Program-made: the position numbers and the translations under genes
Part shown: positions 7,968 to 9,917 of the stretch, one piece after another
Position numbering within the stretch: position 1 is the stretch's first letter
Layout: each line of letters opens with the position of its first letter
Notes under the pieces: model-generated
Told to the model about the DNA's origin: nothing
Database searches by the model: none
What the model saw: the letters and a program-made list of their open reading frames with translations, nothing else
NCBI GenBank assembly: GCA_024280065.1
Contig: JAJRQX010000048.1
Span: forward strand, 1-9,917
Origin: Aquificota bacterium
GTDB lineage: Bacteria > Aquificota > Aquificia > Aquificales > Aquificaceae
Length of the DNA stretch: 9,917 bases
Reading direction: 5' to 3'

Positions 7968-9185
7968 TTAGAACATCCAGGTTATGGCAGCACTGTAAAC
8001 ATCAAGGTCCTGATAACTCTCATAGTTTTCCTTAGCATAATCAGCCTTAAGAGCTACAAGAGGATGAGGTCTGTAGGATACACCGAAGTTTATAACGTTA
8101 AGTTCCGATGCCTTCCCCGTGGGTTTGGTGTAACCCGCGGGCACCTTATTGTACCTGTCCACGTTTTCTACCTTCCCGAAGATGAAGAGCTCATGGTCCG
8201 TATCAAAGTGTCTAAGTATGTTGTAGGCTACCTGGAAGTAAAAACCCTGCATCTTCTCTGGGAACGGGTCTCCGGTTGCTATCTCCTGACTTATCTTGTC
8301 CGCACCGCTTACGTTAACGTATGCTCCCACAAACCTTACATCAAAGCCTGCATACTGCCACCAGAGGTGAGGCGAGAACAGATTTACTGTCCCGAGGGTG
8401 TCTCCGCCGGGGTTCAGGACAGGAGATATAAACGTAGCTAAGCCTACCTTAAGGTTCTTAGGAAGCTTAATGTCAAACCTCCCCGTGAAGGCTACGCTGT
8501 CCGATACCGCCTGCCCCCCGTTCTGGTTTACGCTGTCAAGTGGCTCGGTCGGGTCGTAAACACCTTGTTCAGCCCTCATACCGTTTATCAGATACGCCCT
8601 GAACTCTATCATGTCCGTTTCCCCGTAAACGCCCACACCGTTTTCCTTCCACGTGAAAGGAAAGAGTTTCTTCTCAAGGTAAGGCTGGCGGACGCTGAAG
8701 TAAGTAGGCGGTTCGTGATACTCGTTGGTGATCCCAACAGGTATAAGCACCTGTCCACCCCTTACCCCGAAGAACCTGTTTACTCTGTAGTCAAGGAATG
8801 CGAACTCAACCAGTATCTCGTCCGTATGCTCTATCTCTATTTCGGAGTTAAACTTCAGTTTATCGGTGAAGGCATACCCGAGATATGTGATGAACCTGAA
8901 TACGTCCGTTTCAAACCTTGGACGTTCCTTCGGTATGCTGGTGAACCATATCTCACCGTATCCTCCTATTGACACGCCTTTTGGATTGAAAAGGGCCTTT
9001 GACGCTGCCGGACCCAGGCCTGTGTAGCTCCTGTACTCTGTTATCTCGGGAGCCGCGATTTCAAGCCTGAGCTTCCTTATCTCTTCCTTAAGGACCTCCA
9101 CCTCTTCTCTGAGCTTCTTCACCTCCTCCTCTTGAGCAAAGAGGGCTGTTGAAAGGAGAAGAGTTCCCAGAAGTGCCTTCCTCAT
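7968..9185 (-). CDS. Outer-membrane porin with N-terminal coiled coil (DcaP-like architecture)
   Basis: This is a predicted trimeric outer-membrane channel of 405 residues with unknown substrate. Residues 1-17 are a Sec signal peptide (MRKALLG then hydrophobic, ending LFA before QEEE). Residues 19-43 form a heptad-rich acidic/basic coiled coil. From about 70 onward the chain is beta-barrel-like, with alternating aromatic strands (VSIGGYGEIWF, FRFITYLGYAF, VEFAFLDYRV, GVSYRPHPLVALKADYA) and a terminal Phe405 in AAITWMF, the usual BAM recognition end. Coiled coil followed by barrel is the layout of DcaP-type porins; that family name is my inference. The ATG at 9185 is chosen over the one at 9224 because it begins the signal peptide and has AGGAGG upstream. 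It follows apbE in the same direction, with 100 bases between. Confidence 0.88.
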   Translation of the reverse strand: MRKALLGTLLLSTALFAQEEEVKKLREEVEVLKEEIRKLRLEIAAPEITEYRSYTGLGPAASKALFNPKGVSIGGYGEIWFTSIPKERPRFETDVFRFITYLGYAFTDKLKFNSEIEIEHTDEILVEFAFLDYRVNRFFGVRGGQVLIPVGITNEYHEPPTYFSVRQPYLEKKLFPFTWKENGVGVYGETDMIEFRAYLINGMRAEQGVYDPTEPLDSVNQNGGQAVSDSVAFTGRFDIKLPKNLKVGLATFISPVLNPGGDTLGTVNLFSPHLWWQYAGFDVRFVGAYVNVSGADKISQEIATGDPFPEKMQGFYFQVAYNILRHFDTDHELFIFGKVENVDRYNKVPAGYTKPTGKASELNVINFGVSYRPHPLVALKADYAKENYESYQDLDVYSAAITWMF

Positions 9186-9194
9186 CTCCACACA

Positions 9195-9200
9195 CCTCCT
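9195..9200 (-). promoter_or_regulatory. Shine-Dalgarno site fixing the porin start
   Basis: AGGAGG on the minus strand (9200-9195) sits nine bases before the ATG at 9185. It supports this start over the in-frame ATG at 9224, which would put 13 extra residues ahead of the signal peptide. Confidence 0.75.
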
Positions 9201-9242
9201 AAGTTGTGTAGAAAATGAAATCAAATCTCAATACCTAAAATC

Positions 9243-9258
9243 TATGATTTAGATCATA
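9243..9258. promoter_or_regulatory. Possible FNR/CRP-family operator upstream of the porin
   Basis: TATGAT-TTAG-ATCATA is a perfect six-base inverted repeat around four bases. Its core TGAT-N4-ATCA equals the core of the FNR/ANR/DNR site (TTGAT-N4-ATCAA), with only the outermost base changed. It lies 58 bases before the porin ATG, in an AT-rich gap where a promoter is expected. No clear -10 box was found at the activating distance. Confidence 0.4.
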
Positions 9259-9285
9259 AAACCGCTTTAGTGGTTCGTATCGCTG

Positions 9286-9917
9286 TTAATTTTTGAGATT
9301 TAATGTCTTTTTAAGCCTGACTTCCTCAAAGTAAGAGAGGAAGGCCTCGTTCATGTAAAGGGAGCCGTCCCTGTAAACCTCAAGGACGCCCACATCCGGG
9401 TTCTCTTTGTAAAACCTCCTCCTCAGGTCCCTCGGCATGGCAAAAAGACCAGTGGCGTAGGCGTCTGCAAGAGTGCAGTTTGTGTATACAACCGTTATCT
9501 GGACCAGGTCTTTATCCTCCTGCCTTATGTGATCCTTTATGTAGTTACCCGAGGTTGATAGACAAAGGTCCCTTGAGTTCACCATAAGGGCTATAGGTCC
9601 CTTTTCAAAGGGATCTTTTACAGCCAAGGGTCTTCTGTGACCCCACACCTTCATGTCCCCCGCTATTGACACGAAACCCCACTCTGTATCCGCGTAACTC
9701 GATGCCTTCTCAACGGCGAAGCCTTTGCCCACGCCTCCGAGGTCTATCCTCGTCCCGTCGGTAAGGAAGACACCACCCTCAGATACTATTACCTTCCCCG
9801 AACCAAGGGTTATGTCAAAGTAGCCGTAGGTTTTCTCATAGGCGTAGAGTGAGGCTCTTATAACCTCCTCGGTCTCCTTTGATACCCTCAAAGGTCCCTT
9901 TCCGGAGCTCCTGTTTA
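9286..9917 (-). CDS. apbE: ApbE-family FAD:protein FMN transferase, 3' part (5' end outside window)
   Basis: ApbE moves FMN from FAD onto a Thr of a target protein, usually an FMN-binding domain in the periplasm. The frame is open to the right edge, so the start is missing; 209 whole codons are visible. An in-frame TTG at 9891 is unlikely to be the start, because the preceding residues (SSGKGP before LRVSKETEEV) fit the family. Visible motifs: GYFDITLG (31-38), IDLGGVGKGFAV (57-68, flavin loop), SIAGD (83-87, usually GGD), STSGNY (120-125, usually SGDY) and TLADAYATGLF (148-158), which carries the metal-binding Asp. The stretch between FDITLG and DLGG is only about 20 residues, against roughly 60 in E. 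coli ApbE, so this is a compact form. The acceptor protein is not in the window. Confidence 0.88.
   Translation of the reverse strand, partial: NRSSGKGPLRVSKETEEVIRASLYAYEKTYGYFDITLGSGKVIVSEGGVFLTDGTRIDLGGVGKGFAVEKASSYADTEWGFVSIAGDMKVWGHRRPLAVKDPFEKGPIALMVNSRDLCLSTSGNYIKDHIRQEDKDLVQITVVYTNCTLADAYATGLFAMPRDLRRRFYKENPDVGVLEVYRDGSLYMNEAFLSYFEEVRLKKTLNLKN

Noticed and set aside
8064..8972. Two plus-strand open frames (125 and 135 codons) opposite the porin
   Set aside because: They are antisense to a gene with a signal peptide and barrel pattern; no ribosome site or motif was seen.
9258..9275. Possible weak terminator after apbE (AACC/GGTT pairing then a short T run on the minus strand)
   Set aside because: The minus-strand stem has an A-C mismatch and only four T residues, too weak to claim.

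Overview
The window looks like chromosomal DNA from a thermophilic, Gram-negative bacterium of the Aquificales type (Aquifex/Hydrogenobacter relatives). This is inferred from three things: heavy use of AGG/AGA for Arg and ATA for Ile, Lys/Glu-rich proteins with tight gene packing, and a MoeB N-terminus and short-form AhcY that resemble Aquificales homologues from memory. No database search was possible. An outer membrane is implied by the signal-peptide-bearing barrel protein that ends in Phe.

Layout: (1) Positions 1-1883, plus strand: the 3' part of a GspE/PilB secretion ATPase, translationally coupled (ATGA overlap) to an exported DUF3108-like protein. (2) Positions 1880-3852, minus strand: a Trk/Ktr potassium uptake operon (membrane subunit, then RCK regulatory subunit, again ATGA-coupled), meeting the previous gene tail-to-tail with a 4-bp overlap. 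(3) Position 3851 onward, plus strand: a MoeB/ThiF-type adenylyltransferase whose ATG overlaps the potassium channel ATG head-on in one CATG. (4) tRNA-Ser(CGA) on the minus strand, yicC on the plus strand, then tRNA-Asp(GTC) and ahcY on the plus strand, probably from one promoter. (5) Positions 7069-9917, minus strand: reading leftwards from the right edge, an incomplete ApbE flavin transferase, a DcaP-like porin with an N-terminal coiled coil, a 70-residue unknown protein and a small stand-alone EAL-domain protein.

Most genes are housekeeping: potassium homeostasis, cofactor sulfur chemistry, methyl-cycle recycling, RNA metabolism. The less ordinary parts are the secretion ATPase/DUF3108 pair, the 70-residue ORF/EAL pair behind a G-rich leader, the compact ApbE, and a possible FNR/CRP-type operator in front of the porin. 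No mobile elements, CRISPR arrays or long repeats were seen, and no gene-free stretch exceeds 300 bases. I did not find a convincing new multi-gene system. The best candidates for something undescribed are the two small gene pairs just named.
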